Shown here: positions 62,242 through 64,000 of the stretch, piece by piece | Layout: every line of letters starts with the position of its first letter | How positions within the stretch are numbered: the first letter of the stretch is position 1 | Source of the DNA: RFSX01 sp964495785 | Lineage (GTDB): Bacteria; Bacteroidota; Bacteroidia; Chitinophagales; Saprospiraceae | Length of the DNA stretch: 64,000 nucleotides | Reading direction: 5' to 3' | Assembly (NCBI GenBank): GCA_964495785.1 | Contig: CAZBXL010000008.1 | Span: forward strand, 1-64,000 | Translations under genes and position numbers: made by a program | Notes under the pieces: model-generated | What the model saw: the letters and a program-made list of their open reading frames with translations, nothing else | What the model was told of the DNA's origin: nothing | The model's database searches: none

Positions 62242-63621
62242 ATGTCAGATTCAAAGTTTTTCTTTTCTAGTGATACATACATAAATCGTAGGAAACTATT
62301 AATGGAGAATGTTCCTAACAGTAAGATGTTTTTACTGGGCAACAGCTACAGTCCTATGAATTATAAAGACAATCATTATCCGTTCAGGCAGGATAGTACA
62401 TTTCTTTATTACATAGGGATCAACTTACCAGATCTATGTGCTATCATAGATAGTCATACTGGAGAGACAACTCTATACGGAGATGACAACACAGTAGATA
62501 TGATTATATGGACTGGCAGCCAACCTTTGATGTCTGAGTTAGGAGAACGTAGTGGTATAACTATGGTTAAGCCCCTGTCTGCTCTACAGGATGATCTGAA
62601 TGCTGAGACTAAATGTCTACCACCTTATAGAGGAGCACATACTGTGGTTTATCAGAAATTATTTTCAGAAAACGTGGAGCCGTCTATGGACTTCATTATG
62701 GCGGTAATAGAACAGAGAAATATTAAGTCGGAAGAAGAAATAGCACAACTTGATAAGGCCGTCAACATAACGGCAAGAATGCATACGCATACTATGCAGC
62801 ATGCACAAGCAGGCATGAAAGAATATCAGCTAGTCGGTATAGCTAATGCTTTTGCATGGGATCATAATTGTCAGTTTTCATTTCCACCTATAAGTACTAT
62901 CAATGGTCAGACGCTTCATAATCTATATTATGGTAATACAATTAATGAAGGAGATATGATTCTATTTGATTCTGGTGTACAAATAGAAAGTGGATACTGT
63001 GGAGATATGACAAGAACATATCCCGTCTCAGGTAAATTTAATGACCTGCAAGCGACCCTTTATAATATCGTAGAGGATGCACATACTCATGCAGTCAGCA
63101 TGTCTAAGCCTGGAGTCTTCTATAAAGATGTCCACCTGTCAGCCTCTAAGATTATAGCCCAAGGATTGATAAATATGGGCCTAATGATAGGTGATCCGGA
63201 AGAGATAGTGGCAGCTGGGGCACATACTTTATTCTTTCAACATGGATTGGGCCATATGATGGGATTGGATGTACATGATATGGAAAATTTAGGAGAAGAG
63301 AACGTTGGCTACGATGCTAAGATCAATAAGAGCACAGAGTTTGGTCTAAAGTCATTGAGATTAGGTAGGCAACTGCAAGAAGGTAATGTCATTACAATAG
63401 AACCAGGTCTTTATATTATTCCAGAATTAATAGATAAGTTTCAGTCTGAAGGAAAATTTGAGAACTTTATTAATTACTATGAACTTAATAAGTATCGTTC
63501 TGCAGGCGGGATAAGAATAGAAAATGATTACGTCGTGAGGGAAGATGGAATAGAAGTGTTAGGATCTCCTGATGGTACATCAGTACAGGAAATAGAAGCA
63601 TTAATGAAGCAGAATAAATAA
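62242..63621 (+). CDS. pepP: Xaa-Pro aminopeptidase (aminopeptidase P, M24B)
   Basis: Cytosolic Mn-dependent aminopeptidase that removes N-terminal residues before proline. The N-terminal domain (about 1-165) has NSYSPMNYKDNHYPFRQDSTFLYYIG, typical of PepP. The pita-bread catalytic domain carries all five metal ligands: the Asp pair in LFDSGVQIESGYCGDMTRTYP, the His in FFQHGLGHMMGLDVHD, and Glu in ITIEPGLY and RIENDYVV. Its 459 residues are full length. Its stop codon overlaps the ATG of the patatin-like gene (TAATG), so translation is coupled. No promoter box was identified. Confidence 0.93.
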   Translation: MSDSKFFFSSDTYINRRKLLMENVPNSKMFLLGNSYSPMNYKDNHYPFRQDSTFLYYIGINLPDLCAIIDSHTGETTLYGDDNTVDMIIWTGSQPLMSELGERSGITMVKPLSALQDDLNAETKCLPPYRGAHTVVYQKLFSENVEPSMDFIMAVIEQRNIKSEEEIAQLDKAVNITARMHTHTMQHAQAGMKEYQLVGIANAFAWDHNCQFSFPPISTINGQTLHNLYYGNTINEGDMILFDSGVQIESGYCGDMTRTYPVSGKFNDLQATLYNIVEDAHTHAVSMSKPGVFYKDVHLSASKIIAQGLINMGLMIGDPEEIVAAGAHTLFFQHGLGHMMGLDVHDMENLGEENVGYDAKINKSTEFGLKSLRLGRQLQEGNVITIEPGLYIIPELIDKFQSEGKFENFINYYELNKYRSAGGIRIENDYVVREDGIEVLGSPDGTSVQEIEALMKQNK

Positions 63622-64000
63622 TGCAGTCAGCTCACGATACCAGAAGTTGCCTGATAGTCGAGGGTGGTGGATTTAAGACTGGATTTACTTCAGGCATTTT
63701 GGATGCATTTATTGCTGCTGGATACAATCCTTTTGACCAATTTCTCGGAGTATCAGGAGGTTCAGTTGCTATATCTTATTTTCTTAGTCGACAATATCGA
63801 TCAAGTTTAGAGTCTATGCTACTTTTAGCTAAGGACAAAAATTTTCTTAAGGTAAGTAGGTCGCTTGGTACTCAGGGGTATATGGATATAGATTTTATCG
63901 CTGAGGTGGCTTCTAAGAAAGTACCTTTTAGAATAGATGAGGCAATAAAAAATTGTGAGAGGAGTAAGGTCTTTTTTGTAACTACCAATAGAGTATCAGG
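63621..64000 (+). CDS. Patatin-like phospholipase, N-terminal part (cut by window end)
   Basis: The reading frame starts at the ATG overlapping the pepP stop (TAATG at 63619-63623) and runs off the window after about 126 residues. The translated N-terminus has the glycine-rich oxyanion loop EGGGFKTGFTSGILDAF and, about 30 residues on, the nucleophile elbow GVSGGSVA, matching the GGG(x)RG-like and GXSXG motifs of patatin-type lipases of the YjjU/RssA-like branch. The catalytic Asp is beyond the window. The family cleaves acyl esters of phospholipids; the substrate here is unknown. It is co-transcribed with pepP. Confidence 0.82.
   Translation, partial: MQSAHDTRSCLIVEGGGFKTGFTSGILDAFIAAGYNPFDQFLGVSGGSVAISYFLSRQYRSSLESMLLLAKDKNFLKVSRSLGTQGYMDIDFIAEVASKKVPFRIDEAIKNCERSKVFFVTTNRVS

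Noticed and set aside
1..64000. CRISPR arrays, tRNA/rRNA genes, insertion sequences, prophage or restriction genes
   Set aside because: I looked for regular direct repeats, cloverleaf-like segments, transposase or integrase motifs and phage genes and saw none.

Overview
The window is a 64 kb piece of a low-GC chromosome from a member of the Bacteroidota. The evidence is: (1) C-terminal type IX secretion (T9SS type A) sorting domains on three secreted proteins; (2) families largely confined to this phylum (DUF4837 and DUF4835 proteins, the divergent RpoZ next to BamD and CoaBC, a TonB-plug protein with macroglobulin-like domains); (3) promoter-like TTG-N20..22-TAnnTTTG elements ahead of several genes; (4) few Shine-Dalgarno sequences. 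A Saprospiria/Cytophagia-like placement is an inference only. Most of the window is ordinary housekeeping chromosome. No tRNA, rRNA, CRISPR array, intact insertion sequence or prophage was seen.

Layout. 1-1.3 kb: the tail of an SDR oxidoreductase, then a HepT/MntA-type toxin-antitoxin pair whose antitoxin carries an extra N-terminal HTH domain. 1.3-6 kb: a B12-binding radical SAM protein and a mitochondrial-type aconitase. 6-12.7 kb (minus): a NarL-type two-component pair, a GbsR/MarR regulator, gcvT, and a HEAT-repeat/cyclophilin lipoprotein. 12.8-22 kb (plus): secreted esterase, MoxR ATPase, DUF4837 lipoprotein, M29 aminopeptidase, a small Ala/Gly-rich protein and a secreted LVIVD-repeat protein; the long spacer at 15.3-16.1 kb holds a chain of perfect hairpins. 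22-29.9 kb: ABC-F protein, bestrophin, HPF-like protein, cysE-cysM, folB, OmpA-type lipoprotein. 30-34.6 kb: a glutaryl-CoA-dehydrogenase-like enzyme, then an MG2/plug protein with a DUF2490 partner. 34.6-44.4 kb: three DNA/RNA motor ATPases (UPF1-like, PIF1-like, HerA-like) with a thermolysin-family protease among them. 44.4-48.3 kb: bamD-rpoZ-coaBC-DUF4835-purN, probably running on into the HerA-like gene. 48.9-53.6 kb: GH3-family enzyme, SH3 protein, and a DtxR-type regulator/metal-binding protein/ABC ATPase operon without a permease. 53.7-64 kb: membrane pyrophosphatase, MscS channel, M16 protease, thioredoxin lipoprotein, fatty acid hydroxylase/sterol desaturase, aminopeptidase P and the start of a patatin-like lipase.

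Points most worth a second look are the hairpin-chain spacer (15610-15784), the HTH-MNT/HepT module, the permease-less metal transporter operon with a membrane-anchored binding protein and a DtxR-like operator, the barrel-less plug protein, and the near-leaderless bamD promoter. I did not find a clearly novel multi-gene defence or metabolic system; the items above are leads rather than demonstrations.
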